From Pycnopodia helianthoides (taxonomy: Eukaryota; Echinodermata; Asteroidea; Forcipulatida; Asteriidae), in NCBI GenBank assembly GCA_032158295.1, contig CM063249.1:7951195-8015194 (forward strand): DNA of 64,000 bases, read 5' to 3'. This document shows, one piece after another, positions 1-19,000 of this stretch (positions are counted from its first letter, which is position 1; each line of letters starts with the position of its first letter). Made by a program: the position numbers and the translations under genes. The notes under the pieces were generated by a model. It was not told the origin of the DNA and made no database searches. It was given only the letters and a program-made list of their open reading frames with translations.

Positions 1-2354
1 CTGGTTTTATGTGAAACTAAATTAGATTATGACGTACATTTTTTCATAATATTTATACACTCTCCACCAAAGTGGTGGCAAACAAATATCACTTCAAGTT
101 AAGATCCAGAAAGCACTGTGACTTTCACCTTTAACCTTTGGTGGTAAAAATACAAGCCTGAAGTTACACAGAGGCCACAGCCTCCGTTTCCCCTGGTCTT
201 GGTGCCCCTGCAAAAGTTTCCCCTAGACTTTAAGATTTTCTAATAAAAGTGCCCTTTACAAAATTAACATCGACTTGCCCTCTCAAGGATGAAAGTCCAG
301 GCCTGAAAATATATTCCTATGCAGCATTTATTTCAGTGGCGGACAGAAAATGGGCGCCTTTCAAAAATTGCTCTTAACAACTTCTGTACCCAATAGGTCA
401 TGGAGTCTACTGTCTCAGAGCAATGTAACTTCTTTGGGGCGGGTTGTTTAAAATTGGTTTAATAGGAATTACAAAAGGTTTGACGTGACCTAATTATAAC
501 TTAGGGACTTTTTTTCAAACAACCTGCCCCGTAGAACAAAGTTACATTGCTCAAGGTTGACTGTGCGCACTCGCTTATGTGCCTGTAACAGTCGTTGATT
601 TACATCCAGTACCAATAATTCATCAGTGGCAAACATGACAAGCGACCATGATCTAGGTAGAGTACCCGTCTTTTTTTTTAGTGTCAAATGAAGTTGTTGG
701 TGACTGATAGAAAGGGTTTCTCCGATTGTGGACATAAAAATCTCCAATTTGTAGTGCAACAAATTATCGTGAGCACAATTATTGCCTGATGAATTACATC
801 TTGGACATATCAAAAGCGATTTTCAGTAGGCGATTTTCAAGCTATTTCATTTGGTCTTTTTGTCAATTTGGGGCATTCTTTGTGGCTGGGTGTTCGGAAA
901 ATCATAGCAAATTGCCATACCAGTCATGGTCTGAAGACAGAGTTTGCCTGGGGCGCTATTAACCCTCTTGCTGTCTGACCATTCAATACCATTCAAGTGG
1001 TTTTGAATGATAGATAAACTATGCCAGCCTGAAATATGATACCATGAGGGAATGCATGTACACAGTACACAGTTAGTTCTGTGCACAGTTGTGCCACCGT
1101 ACACAACCTTGGCAGTCGAATGGTTTCAAATGGTTGGTCAACTCACTGGAAAATGTTGCCAAGAGTCACTGAGAGTTGGAGGGTTAACTAAGTAATACTA
1201 ATAGTAATACATATTGTGTAGCATTCTGCCTTGCTATACATAGTCATACTATGACCAAATATTTATTTTTTTAAAGAAGTACTGCGCCCTAGTTAGGGTC
1301 TTACTTCTCCAGTTAATTGGATAGTAATTATAAATTAGTAGGCCTATGACCTTTCTTTTTTCTGATTTGTGGCTCCCAACAATTTTGTTCAGGGCGAGTT
1401 CGAAATTAAATTTTAGAAAATGGTCTAACTTTAATTTAAGACTAAGTTAAGTAAGAAGAGACTCCCAAGCATGGCAGTGGCTGTTTCGGGAGTCTCTTTA
1501 GTTTTACGGTCATAATCTCAGTCTTAGTCTTAGTCAGTGACAATGTACACCGTCTACTAAAAATCAAAACACATGAAACGTACATCTCATTCACTTCAGT
1601 AAAATCATTCTAAATTAAATACTTAACAACACGGTAAACATGGTAAAGAGCCAAGACAGTTCAAACACACAGTCGATTTAACGTAAGTCGTTCGTTGCCC
1701 TCTTTTATTCCTGAGCTCTCGCTCTGAAACCTTTCTTTACTTACCACTCCGGAGGTGGAACATTTGTTAGGTATGATATGCAGTTCCAGTTTGCACAAGG
1801 CTTTTCAGCTCAGTGTAACAACAATAAGTCAAGTATAATAAGTAATAATTGAAGTAGACGACGGTAGACGGTGGTATGTTTTGGAAAATTTCGCGCGCCT
1901 GCTGAATAAAATACCGCCCTCAAGAGACCGATAAGTAATCTTATTAAACTAGCAAAGGCAATTTACTTTTTTTACCCGCTTATGAGGTAGACATTCTTGG
2001 ACGTCATCAAAAACGCTTTGAACTACTGGTTTTAAACAATTATTAACGAAATAAATAGATAACATACTTTCCTTTACCTGAATATTTGTGAACATTGCAT
2101 TTAAAAGTACATTATCAAAGATACAATCTTTTACAATTGTTATGTTATCTTTATTGGAAAATTCTAAGGGTAGGCCTTTGTGTAGCCTAGAACCAACGCC
2201 TAAATCAAAAAATATTATAATTTCTCGTTCTTTTATAAATACAGTTCGTGTTACAGGAATATCGGCAGAGCATTTCGTATTTCAGCGGCACCAGTAAAGT
2301 TTATAGACGTAAAATCAACCTCAATTAAAACCAGTTTGGGCGCATATATGGTTG
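1..2354. other. Intergenic, no gene recognised
   Basis: No convincing exon was found on either strand. The stretch is AT-rich and holds repeat debris. A segment near 150-240 resembles 51300-51370, so it belongs to a dispersed repeat. An imperfect inverted repeat (417-455 with 516-553) could fold. A hairpin at 1453-1479 pairs AGAGACTCCC with GGGAGTCTCT. Promoter and 5' untranslated sequence of the gene starting at 2355 should lie at the end of this stretch, but no clear promoter motif is visible. Confidence 0.5.
417..553. repeat. Imperfect inverted repeat
   Basis: The segment 417-455 is the imperfect reverse complement of 516-553, sharing the GAGCAATGTAACTT and GGCGGGTTGTTT blocks with about 60 bases between the arms. 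It is probably the remnant of a small foldback element. No target duplication was identified. Confidence 0.5.
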
Positions 2355-5300
2355 ATGAGCAGCACTGATACAATGTCAAGAGGTAAGAAAATCACATAAA
2401 TTTGTTGTTGTGAATTATTAATACTGATCTTTACATAATTTACATCATTCGTCGACAACTCTTTGTAAATTAATAAGATTTAACTTTTAAATTAAAAAGA
2501 ATCAAATTTACGGCAAGGAAATTTAGTTTCTGCTTTTTAGTGACGCCCGGTCAAGTTTACTAATAGGCCCGCATATTACTTTGATTTCAAACTCTTGCCT
2601 CTGGCTGACTAAGGCCTAATAAAAATATAGTTTTTGGAGTACATGGAAAATTAATAGTAGGCCTACTAAGAATAAAAATTACGTAGGCTACTTGCTGAAT
2701 TCTTGATTTTTATAAAAAGTGTTGCACTTTCCGAAAAGGTATAGGCCTAAGTGTTAAAACTCACAGTATCTGGCCAAAGTGGCCGATATTTGTAATGTGG
2801 GGCGTAGGTATAAAATATAAGTTTTAAAATTGAATGGCGATGAACAAACTTTAAAATAAAATACATTTCGACCGTTATCAAGCTGGGCTCGATTTCATAA
2901 AGCACTTAGTATTGCCATGGTGATTTGTATTGTGACATCACACTAAACAGCTGAGATTGGTTCACACTTCAGTTCAATTTTAGCTCTTTGTGACCTTCCA
3001 GCCCTTTTGACCCTGTATCCGCAGGATACGCGAAGTTTGACAATGACTCCAGTGATGCTGTCCACATGGTCTCTAGCATCTCGTGGGGACTGGCCGCAAC
3101 GGCCCCGGTGATGAACTATCCGGTCATCATGCCCACTGCTCCTCCGGTCATTGACTCTCAATCAGGAATCTCCAGCGAAGGTTGGTACATTTTCTTAACT
3201 GTTGACGGTAATCTTTGAATGTATAATCTTTATACAGACAGTCATCAAAACAGTGGCTTGTCGTGGCCGAGCGGTTTAAGAGCACCGGACACAAGCTCTG
3301 GTATTCTGATCAGCAGAGTGTTCGTGTCCCGGTCGTGACACTTGTGTCCTTGAGCCATTAAGATTGTCCTTCGGATAGGAGAACCGTAGGTGCGCTCGGG
3401 CGCTCGGCCGCACCACCGACGGTCTCCATGCGGTAATAAAAGTCAACCGCTCGATTTCACAAAGAGCTAAAAAAAAAAAAAAAAAATTGACGCTTAAAGG
3501 GACACACCGGCTTCGTTGGGCAATTTGGGCAACAAAATAGACTAAAACATGATTCCAAAGGTCTTCCTGAAATGGAGAAGAATGGTTCATAAAAGAAACC
3601 ATCAAATTTGGCCGTTTTCGAGCATTTTTCAAAAAACGAAGGTCACGTGACTTTTCGGAACCAAAATGTAGTTCCAAAGTTAGTTTTACTTCCAGCCGTA
3701 TAAAAGTAAATTACCGAACCAAATTTAAGTATTTTTTTACAATTATTGTTCATATAATTTGACAAAAAAGACTATATATGTATTCAGATTATGGATAAAA
3801 GATGTAAATATAATGATGAAAATCGAACGTAAGATTCGCTTTCAGAGAGTCCGTACAACGGAAGCGTGTTTTACTCTGCGCAGCAGCATGGGAGCTAGCG
3901 GAACGTAAACCTTGGGCCATTGCCTTACAGCCGGTGCCGTGTTTCGTGTTTCAAACAACGGGGGCATGAACTCGGAGCTTGTTGGAGGGGTAGGGAGCCA
4001 GACCATTCATTACGTTTTGTTACGAGGGTTTTAGTCTGTAGCCCTAGCTATTATCCCCTCCGTTACGTGATGCCTGCGCTATACACGCGGCGGGACGACG
4101 ACGAGTAGCTGCACGATGTCCACAGAATACAATTAGTTGGTGTTCGTGTGTTTATGTCTGTTTTTTAATTACACGGTCGTGAATTTGTGGTTGATGGATA
4201 TGAAGACTGGATCCTCATGCCTCGCTATTATTATATTTAATAAATAAACAGAGCACCGGTCTACTTACAACACTCACGTAAACTTGACAATTGCAACGGC
4301 TGGAAAAGCGTATACGCTGACCTTTGACCGCGTTTTTTTTCCTTCACATTTTTCGTTAATTACGTAATATTTTGATGTTTTTTTTTTACATCAACCATCT
4401 AAAAATTATTGTCTGTGATTCCACATCACTAAATCAGTATAAGCCGGTGTGTCCCTTTAAGATTGTGCTTTGTGAAATCGGCCTCACAATGTCTTCCAAA
4501 TCGTCCATGTGAACAGAACATATTACAGAAACTAAAGCAAGAACGTTTTTATGATATATTTTCCAGATTATTTTCCACAGTTTACATGTACAAACAACAC
4601 ACACGACTATGCCGATTTTGGAGCTCCATTGGGACACGCACCTACAGGCTTGGATGCGCCTAGCCAGTATGATAATGAAGTGCGCCCTCAAGACCAAGAA
4701 GAAGCAAGGCAACCTGAAATTGCCACAATTTCGAGGAGCGGTGGTCAGGAAGATCCACCCCTCTCATCTGAACTCAGTGAACCCAACGCATGCAGCTGTG
4801 TATGCTGTGGCGGTGGACCAAACCAAGAGGTAAAAGTAACCGGCGTGTCTATATACTAACGCCTACTAATGACACAAATTCCAACTTGTTCGTCTCTTAA
4901 TAAAATACGGACATCTTGTTTCTTTCCATCAAAATCTGAAAAACAAACGAAAAACTCCCAGTTTGATGAAACTTTCCAACGCTGGGTTGTTTAGTTTTTA
5001 TTGAGTGATATTCTCTGACCAAAACAGATGGATGCATCACCAAACTTCAGTGAACAAATTTCAGAAAAGAACCCAATTATAAAATAACTTAAAACTAAGA
5101 ATTCAGGGTTATCTAATTATGATACAAATTCCACACAATAAATTTCAGGAAAATACAAGAATTCGCCTACACTTAGGCTATTTTAAACACGAAAATAACT
5201 TGACAAAAGTGCAAAACGTGTCAAAGCTCGATAGTGATAGTGAATGCTACAAATATTCTTGTGTCCTACAAATAAGGTATTAACTACTAAAAAAAGTTGT

Positions 5301-6223
5301 TGTATAAAACGATTCTTTATAATGGCGATAAAGAAGCAGGGTTTTAGAAACTATTTTATCATTTTCAGGAACGCCCTCAACGGATGGACAAATGTAAGTC
5401 GAGATGGCGATTGGTCCTCGTTGTAGCGACTGTGCTTTTCTGTCCTGTGATTGGTGCAATTGCTTTCGTCTTCTACTCTTGTAAGGTAAACATGGAAAAC
5501 ATGGTCATTTGTGTTAAATTTCTAAAACCTGCTTCTTATAGTTATCAACATTGAAAACTGTCCAATAATTTAAAAAAACTTACCTTTTTTTGTACAGTTT
5601 GTACTAATCTAACAGGTCATCATTATAAAACACTCATAAGCTTTGAAAAGAACATACCGACCGTTTCGTAATGCATGGTGGTCTTCGCTCAAAAGCGTTT
5701 ATCGCGATGTTGCAACCTCTGTGGGAATCCCTGCACACATTTTGAATAGTGCAGTAATTCTTAATCCCATAAAAGGGACCAGACTATTTTTGTTCTGTCA
5801 AGCATCAGGCCGGGTCAGAATTAGATGCTTTGGCTGTGGCTAAGACTGAAACGCCCAAAGTCGCGTTGCTTCCAACGGTCATAGCCACAGCCGAATTCGT
5901 GCCCAGTGTCAGGGGATTTTGTCCCCCCCCCCCTCTCCCCTTTGTTTGTGTGTCCCCTAAACGGTACTAGAGGGTGCTATCAGGAGGCATTTCTACACCA
6001 CTCGCCGTATGGGGAGGGGCAACAGTTTCCAGCCACACTGGCTTGTATCAAGTGGAATGAGCAGAAAATCCAAGTTGGTAAAACCATTGAAAGTCGATTG
6101 TGCAGCTTGATCAGCACAAAACGCCTTCTGAATTTTATTGCTCCGATCTTTAGATTGCCCAAGGGCATATTCATTGTTTTTGTTTTTTTATAGAATAAGA
6201 AACAGCGCGATGACAGGGACTAA
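2355..6223 (+). CDS. Small single-pass membrane protein, 197 aa, five exons
   Basis: Function not recognised. Exons: 2355-2382, 3025-3180, 4567-4829, 5369-5485, 6194-6223. All junctions are GT-AG, the phases agree (1,1,0,0), and the sum is 594 nt ending in TAA. The start is the ATG at 2355, which reads MSSTDTMSRG into exon 2. Visible features: a Pro/Ala-rich N-terminal half, an acidic Ser/Pro-rich middle, a cysteine cluster (C137, C139, C141, C142) followed by three glycines, then a basic stretch and one hydrophobic helix at about residues 164-185 that ends in SCK and a short charged tail. The helix sits in its own exon. It faintly resembles the first half of a CD225/dispanin domain, but no second hydrophobic segment follows, so I do not assign that family. 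The cysteines next to the membrane could be acylated (inference). The exon chain is strong; the identity is open. Confidence 0.72.
3251..3480 (+). repeat. tRNA-derived SINE with poly(A) tail
   Basis: The head TGGCCGAGCGGTTTAAGAGC resembles the D-arm and box A of a leucine or serine tRNA. A degenerate box B follows, then a tRNA-unrelated body and a run of 18 A at the 3' end. It lies in intron 2 of the membrane-protein gene. It does not fold as a complete tRNA, so it is called a SINE. Confidence 0.6.
3498..4456. mobile_element. TTAA-flanked (piggyBac-type) non-autonomous DNA transposon, 959 bp
   Basis: The terminal inverted repeats begin AGGGACACACCGGCTT at 3498 and end with its reverse complement at 4456. 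Direct TTAA copies lie at 3494-3497 and 4457-4460. TTAA target duplication is the signature of piggyBac-type elements. No transposase reading frame is visible, so it is non-autonomous. The interior contains a GC-richer block (about 3850-4110) unlike its surroundings. It lies in intron 2 of the membrane-protein gene, just downstream of the SINE tail. Confidence 0.72.
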
Positions 6224-6800
6224 GAAGAACCCAGGAAGACGCCTCAGAAGGATCTGAAACACTGTTGCCATCCTCTGATCCCACAGGCAGAATCTCATTC
6301 CAGCACCAAAGGGTGCATTGTTTATTACTGTTTTTTCAATCATTTTTGATCCCTTCGCTCAAATTATCTATAATGCTGGTTATTTGGTTATGCGATTATG
6401 TTATCAACGGGGTTTCTCAAAGTGTACACCGTTGGCCACATAAATCACACAGTGATACTCAACTCGGCCGAAACTAATTAAATGGGGGAGGGGCTGAGGG
6501 ACAATCATATCATCAATGTTGGTTCGGTCGATGTCATGATTCTATTATGGTTATGATATTATAGGCGATAGGAAGGAGGTATGTCAACAGTGCCTCAACG
6601 CCTTACTGTAAACTGCATTACGAAATTGTTTCGATTAGGCCATCTCGATTGGTTTGTTAATTGTGAAAACCACATTGGCAGTCCCTTCTGCCACGGATAT
6701 CTCCGGTGCCCTGCTGGCCCTCAAGTTTGCCACATTGTAGATCTGAGCTATTCTTAATACAATCAAACAGGCACTTTGTGTTGGTGATGATAAATTAAAT
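6224..6800. other. Convergent intergenic region (3' UTRs)
   Basis: This lies between the stop codon of the plus-strand membrane-protein gene and the stop codon of the minus-strand P450, so it should hold both 3' untranslated regions. No further exon or RNA gene was recognised and no clear poly(A) signal could be assigned. Confidence 0.5.
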
Positions 6801-11973
<5,173 letters not shown>

Positions 11974-14900
11974 TTTCAACAGTATCAAACTACTTGATGA
12001 ATAGTATATGTTGATATGTTGTTGTGTCGGCACACACCACACACTTTTAAATTCTTGACCATGAGGAACATGCTTTACATCTCCATGGCCAAGGATGAAT
12101 AAACTACATGCAACGTCTCCAGCCATCAGCCAAACAATTTGTTTGCCATTAGGCTTTGTGCCACGTCAAAGATAACTTTATGGAAAGAACCACATCCGAT
12201 GGTCCCATTACGAAAAGCTAATGGCCAGAAACTATAACTGACCACATTTCTTTGCATAGCAAAAAAAAAACTTAGTAGGCTTCAGTTACATCCTTTCTCT
12301 ATGGTTACATCAATGTTGACTGTAATGTTATGCCCGGCCACGACACTCAATGAGATATTGGCATCTTCCTAAAATGTAGAGAAAGTGAGTTCATTTGGAC
12401 AGTCCGATCCGCTCGGATGGCGAAATTCAAACAAGGGAGTTTCACCTGGTGTCAAACAAAAAATGTGTTTAATTTTCACGAACGTTGAATCCTGGCAATT
12501 TTTTTTTGTAGGAATTCGTTTTTATTTAGAAAAAAAGCTCTAGATTTTAGCTGGGTAGTTTGGCTGGCTCTTCTTTACTATTTAATATGTTTACCTTGCA
12601 AGCACTGAAAATTTGGTGTTTATGCTCAAAAAGGGTGTAGAAGAAACTTCACATATCGCGAAAAGGGGAGGGGCACGTAATTTCGAATCAGATATTCTAT
12701 GAAAGGATGTATTTTAAGTACTCATATGGAATGAACACGCGTACATCGTTTTTACAGCGAGTGTCTTTGCCGGTGTCACGGGGAATTTTGTTCCCATACG
12801 GTTGTTAACGTGGGCTGAAGAAAGTTGATTCAAAAACATGCAGCGCTATCACACAAATCGTTTATACAGTTCGGCGTATGGGGAAAAGACTCTCCTGCCA
12901 CCATCGGGACCGCATTTTGCCTGGTAGGGTAACCTGGGCTCGATTTCACTGAGCACAAAGATTCATCTTAAGATGAGTTGTCAGTACTGCCATAGTGATT
13001 TGTATTGTGACATCACACTTTGCTTAGCAATTAAGATTGGTTCACAGTTAGGATCAATCTTAATTCTTTGTGAATTCGAACCCTGGTTTTCGGCAAGGCA
13101 AAGGCTTTATGTGCTTATCATGTTTGTATGTGCTTATACTTCTAGCTTTATGAAATTTTGACCTGATTTGCTCTGCGACACTGACATTCTGAGACCTTTG
13201 TTATATAATAATAAGTACATCCGGGTTCGATTTCACAAAGAGCTGAGATTGATCTTAACTTTCACTCTTAATTGCTAAGTAAAGTGTGATGCCACAATAC
13301 AAATCACTATGGTGATACTGACAACTCATCTTAAGATACTCTTAGCGCTTAAGCGCTTTGGGAATTCAAGCCCCGGACAGAGATTTTTATGCATTCTATT
13401 TTTGATCTTGCCCATGGCCAGGTCATGTCAAACTTGTGATATACATCTGTTTCCGTTTGAATTGGTGGTGTGCATGGTGGTGTCGTGTTTATTTTTGCTC
13501 GATGTTGTTTCTGTGTACCCTATGTAAAAGCAGTAAATAAACACTACTAAATTATAGTTTTTTTTTTCGTGAGTCCCTCATGCTCTCGTTATTTTAGGTT
13601 TATGAAACTCAAAAAGGTTGGGCGAATTAATAACTTTTGACCACTGTAAACACTTTATATCGCCCCGAGTGTTTTACGGACCGCAAAATGTTTCCCTCCA
13701 TATCACATTCAAGCTCTTTGTCAAGTAATTGCGGTTAAATGCTAATCTTTTAATCTTAGATAAAAGAGAATTAGCTGTTGCAAACTGCTTACCAACCAAA
13801 AGGAGCTATGGTGTAAATACAAACAATAGTTAATGGCCTGACTTTTCGACCCTAGCAGACAAAACTGCGTTGTGTTAGGTTGTATCTTATCTTTGTTTAT
13901 CTATACAATTATTGTTTGAACACTTAAGTGTAGGCGACAATAAAATACACGCTAAATTTATGCAAGCGAGTTCGACCGAAGTACTTTTTAGTACTGAGAC
14001 ATATTAGATTATTTCCATTTGACGGTCAGTTCATGGAGGGTGTTTTCTTCCTCCATGGTCAGTTGAACCATGTAGATAAAAGGCATAATAACCTAAATGA
14101 TTGGACACGTTGTTTAAAGTGACCTCATCATTATTTTTTAAGGGCTCACATGCAGATGGCTAATCGGCAATTGGTGCTCGATATGGGGCAGAGGGTACCC
14201 CCCCCCCATATTATTGTGTCTTCATTGTGTGTGTGTGTGTTTTGGTTTTTTTTTTTGTGGGGGGGGAAGTTCTATACAAGAGGAAAATAGTGTGTTATAA
14301 CTTATAGTATAAGAACATTGGGGGACCCCTCTGCCCCATATCGGGCAGGCTATACTAATCGGGAATGACCGATCGCTTTAAAGTTGCCGTACGCCTAAAG
14401 CGTAATCTCTAAATCCGTTGTAAAAATCCAAGATAACCAAAAAATGTCTAGTCATGCAAAATGGCAGACTTGCAATGTATTATGAACGCAATGTCCAAAT
14501 TAATTGGTTACATAATACTTTTTATAAACGGCAAAGACGGACCAAAGAAGAAAAGAGAAATTTATAATGATTCTGATTTGAATGACCAAATGGTGAAAAT
14601 GATCGCCCACGGCGACAAACATTTTACCGACTTGTCCACAAGTCCAATCTCTCCCCTTTCGTAAGAGTTTTATTTACGTGTTGGACCCCGCCCATTCACA
14701 CTACTAATACAGACTGCATGAATCTGTCCAATGTATAAATATTTACATGTAATGATGAGCGTTTTGATTTGTTTTGGGCATCGTATTATTTGTGATGTTA
14801 ATAACCATAGGTCTCTACCGTGCTCTTATGTGGATATTATTCAAGTGTTGTAAGATTATATAGGCTAATTTTATGGCAATAACGTTTGAGAAAATGCAAA

Positions 14901-16026
14901 CAAGAAATTAGTCTAACAAATTGATATGTTAAATCAATAGTCTATATTGACTTTTTATTTCGTATACAATTGGCACAACGAGATATGTGTTATAGAGGGG
15001 TTCAGTAGAGATACACAACGGTCGCTATACCGTTCGCATATTGACCTATTTGAAAACCGGTACAGCCTCAGGGAGAACAATAATAAGAAGGATGTTAAGT
15101 AGAATAAGTCCTGTCAATTGCTTTGACTTCCTTTTATCTGTGCCATTGAGGGAAATTCACTGTATCAAGTTGGTCCTGTTCGGAGACGTCAATGTCTGAC
15201 TATAGGGTATTAATACAGATATCATATAGGATTGGTAAGGATCGTTGTTTAATTTTAGTCTGAAAGCTTACTGATTATGAAGTTCATACCAGAACTATTT
15301 TTTTTCTTAGAACTATTTCCCCTGAAATTAAGTCATATTCGAGAAAACCGTTTCTGAAAACCTATTAAAAAAACAAAAACGCAACAGCTGATTTCAGGTG
15401 TTACAACCAAAATTTAGGACAATGTGTTTACATGCAGAAAATTGTCCGGGTTTTTCACTATTTTCTCACTGCCTCACATAACGGATTAAGCTCAAATTTT
15501 CACAGGTTCGTTATTTCGTGTATATGCTTGTTCACACAAACATGAACACTGTCTGCGACTATTTTGTCAGCTCTACCAATCCTGTACGATACCTTTAACC
15601 TCGAGATGATCTTAGTTTTAAGTTTCATCTTTCCCTTTGTCCATCTTAACCCAACTTGTTCATTCGAAGAACAAACAGAAGATTAATTTTAATCAATCAG
15701 TCACAATCTGATAAAACCTTAATCCGTAAAGTTAAAGCTGTTAGTCAAATGAAACAGATATCAGTGGCTAAACACTGCCCTGGTATCAACACACATTTGG
15801 TTCTGAAAATAGATATCATGTTTGAGACGGAGCTTCAAAGCGGTTATCACCAAAACTGACCAATTTGCTTCAACCACAAGCTCTACGAGAACTGTAACTT
15901 AAGAACCGTTATGTATATCAATCGAAAAAGCCTACAAAGACCCATTTGGTACAAAAAGTTAAAAATATCTATCTATTTACAATTTACATTATGTACATTC
16001 ACAACAACATGGACTGCAAAATTAAA
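11974..16026. other. Intergenic between the two P450 genes
   Basis: No exon was recognised. It contains copies of a dispersed repeat beginning CTCGATTTCACAAAGAGCT or similar (about 12940-13080 and 13215-13380), a MITE with inverted ends at about 14178-14345, and a degenerate MITE of the TGTACACT family whose right end is near 15590. Promoter and 5' untranslated sequence of the intact P450 should lie at the left end. Confidence 0.5.
14178..14345. repeat. Small inverted-repeat element
   Basis: The left arm GATATGGGGCAGAGGGTACC is mirrored on the right by GGACCCCTCTGCCCCATATC. Between them are poly-C, TG and poly-T/G tracts. It is probably a short MITE; no target duplication was determined. Confidence 0.5.
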
Positions 16027-19000
16027 CTATATCATATCCCTCGCATTTTCTTGTACATCACTGTGCTTTCGTCTGATGGCGCGTAGCTGGTAGGGCAAGG
16101 CGTTTTTCGAAAGTACCCAAGTGACTGGCAAGGCTGACGTTATCAGGGTTGCCGTCTGGCGCTGTCAACGTGAACTGGTGGAAAATGTGGGTGATGAAGA
16201 TGAACAGTTCCATTTGTGCTAGCTGCTCCCCAAGACAGCCGCGTCGTCCTGAGCAAAAAAAACACACAAGGGATGGGTTTGTTTGTCATTAATATTTTGT
16301 TTACATTTCAAAATTAAACCTGTCATTAATAATTAATCTTCTCTGTTTTCATGTGCAATACAACTTGTTCCGCACATTGAGTAAAAAGCTGGAAAAGTGG
16401 TACGCACAAATTGACACCCAATGGAGGAGGTCTAGTGAATAGTGACTTCAATAGTGACTTCAATAGTAAATCCTAGTGAAAAGTGACCTCAATAGTGAAT
16501 CTTAGTGAAAAGTGTCTTCTAGTGAATAGAAGATTTGAAATCCAGCTAAATGACGCTGAATGATGCTCATAGCACTTCACAATCAGTATTTTAAGTAGAA
16601 ATTTAAAAGAAATTAAAGGCAAATTAAAAAATAAGAAACTTAAGATCATAATTGTGGCCTCAAATCTTAACTTGATGGGGAATATGGCAATCAATATCTT
16701 GATATACATTTGTGAATGATTTAGAATACTTTTTTTCTGAGACGTTTTTTGCATTTGCATTCTTTTGTCATCCTTTTTAACTGCATAACATAAGGTAGTT
16801 TGCGGTGAAACAGACACTTTTTTGATCATGGACAAACAAACAAAATGTTCTCATTATTGTCCAAAATATAAATCAAAAGAAAGAATAGATAACACTGCCT
16901 ATTTTGGCGACCAACTGGAAAAGGTAACAGTAACATCGGACTATCACTCACCTATTCCAAACTGTATCATGTGCTCGTGTTTGGCGAATCTCCCTTCTGA
17001 GTCCAAGAACCTTTGGGGTCTGAAGACATCAGGCTCAGGGAAGACCTCGGGGTTGTAAAGCACTGCGTGGATGTTGGAGATCACAACCGCCTCCTTGGGG
17101 ATGTAGTACCCGCGGAACTCTGTGTCTTCGATCGGTGAATGAGGGACACCTGTATGGATGAATGAATGAAATAATTATAACTGAGTGTTTGGAATAGGCC
17201 ATCACTATGCACGTCCCAATGTACGTGATCGGCGCGCAAAGCTTTTTTGGGGTGTGAAATTCGAGTCCAAGCATCACCGACAACTGTCAAGGCGCGCTGA
17301 TTTTGAAGCAATGCGGTGTGCAATTATAAAAACATGGCATAGTTACGTAAAAACCCCATCTTGGCAGCTTGATTTACTCAGTTTACTCAAGATGCATCCC
17401 GGTATATTTTTTAAGATAGCGCTTGTGCTATGGGAAATTGGTGTTGCTTTTGTCGCCACGAAATTGGCGTGAGCACTGAGCAGCATATAAATAACAGTTT
17501 GCCGTTTGTGCATGCGTAAAATTTGACAAACTGTAAATGGGAAACTTACCAAATGGCCCCGCTGACGTGTATCTCATCACCTCGTTCAAAGTTGCCTGCA
17601 TGTAATGTAGCTGAGATCGGTCTGACCATTGAGGTAATCGATGAGGTCCGACGACGTCATCCAACTCCTGCTGCATTTTCTCCTGGACGTCAGGGCGCTT
17701 GATCATCATCAGCAGGAACCAGTCTAATACAGTCTCGGTGGTGTCTGTGCCGGCACCGAACAGGTCGGCCAGAGCAGCTACGACGGCGTCCTCATTGGAA
17801 GCAAACACCGAGTCGTACTTCAGGTAATACTCTTGAAGAAAGGCGTCTGTGAAATCTCGGATGTTGTTGGGATCGAAGGTTTGAAGGTGTTCCCTTATCT
17901 GCATCGAAACAAAATTCCACTTATTAACAAATATACAATTTAGCACAACAGTAAATTCACAATTTTTTTTAAAATAATCCCTGCATGAGTATAAAGGCCT
18001 TGAGCCACAACAGTTTTAGTTTAAAGGTATATTAGAAATAAACGAGTAGGCCTTGCGCTTAACTTTTTTTTCTTTCTGTAAAGTAGCCCATCACCGGGCT
18101 AGTAAACTGTGCATTTTACTTGCCGCAAGGAAGTTTCATTGGCCCTGATTTGAATCATGTATTGTCATAAATGTATCTTTCTGTTGTTTTGATAGCGATC
18201 ACAACCAGTTTAATGGTGAAATGGATTTACATTCAAACTCATAAAAATAAATTAACACAGTTGTAAAAAAAGAAATAGTAATCATTTTTAAACATAGGTT
18301 GCACAGGTATTTAGCCTACATAGGGCAAGTTGAGAAGTGTTGTTTACTAACCCGTGGTATTTTTTTTTAGTAGACAATGTACGCCGGGCAAGTTTTAAAG
18401 GTGAGCCCTAAAAAGGTATCCATGATTAAAGTATGGGACATTATAATACTTGTTTGTACGTTTATCAAGTGATCGATTCATACCTGCGGAATGTAAAACT
18501 CGTTGCGTAGGACACTCCTCACTTCCAAGAGTCTCCGGTAGCCACTCCCTGGAACGTACTTCAGCCAGGGCAGGACATTGCTCGCATTAACGCCCATCTC
18601 TTCAAACAAATACATCATGTTTGAGACAATGCGGAGAAAGTAAGGGTCGCTGTAGTCCCAACGCTTGCCAACGGTCAACTGACAGATCATGTTCGACACG
18701 GCCAGCCCGGTAAACTGGGCCGTGCGGAAGGGCTCTCCTTTCTGTTCGTTGAAGCTGTGGATGAGGTGTCGAGCCTCGGTGCAGATTTTGCTCTCCATAG
18801 CAGCCCGACCCATACCGAGGTTCCTCAGGGCTCTGAGGGCAAACCGTCTTTGCTCTTTCCAGTGGTTATCGTAAAATGATAAGACGATTCCTGTGTATGA
18901 CAAAAATAATGAAATGATGTTATAGGTGGATTGTCTGTAACAAATATTGAATTGGCCTAAAGTTAACACAAGACCGCTGAAATTCATTTTAATGATATCA

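Noticed and set aside
3276..3677. 133-residue minus-strand open frame
   Set aside because: It runs through a SINE, its poly(A) tail and the end of a transposon, so it cannot be a real gene.
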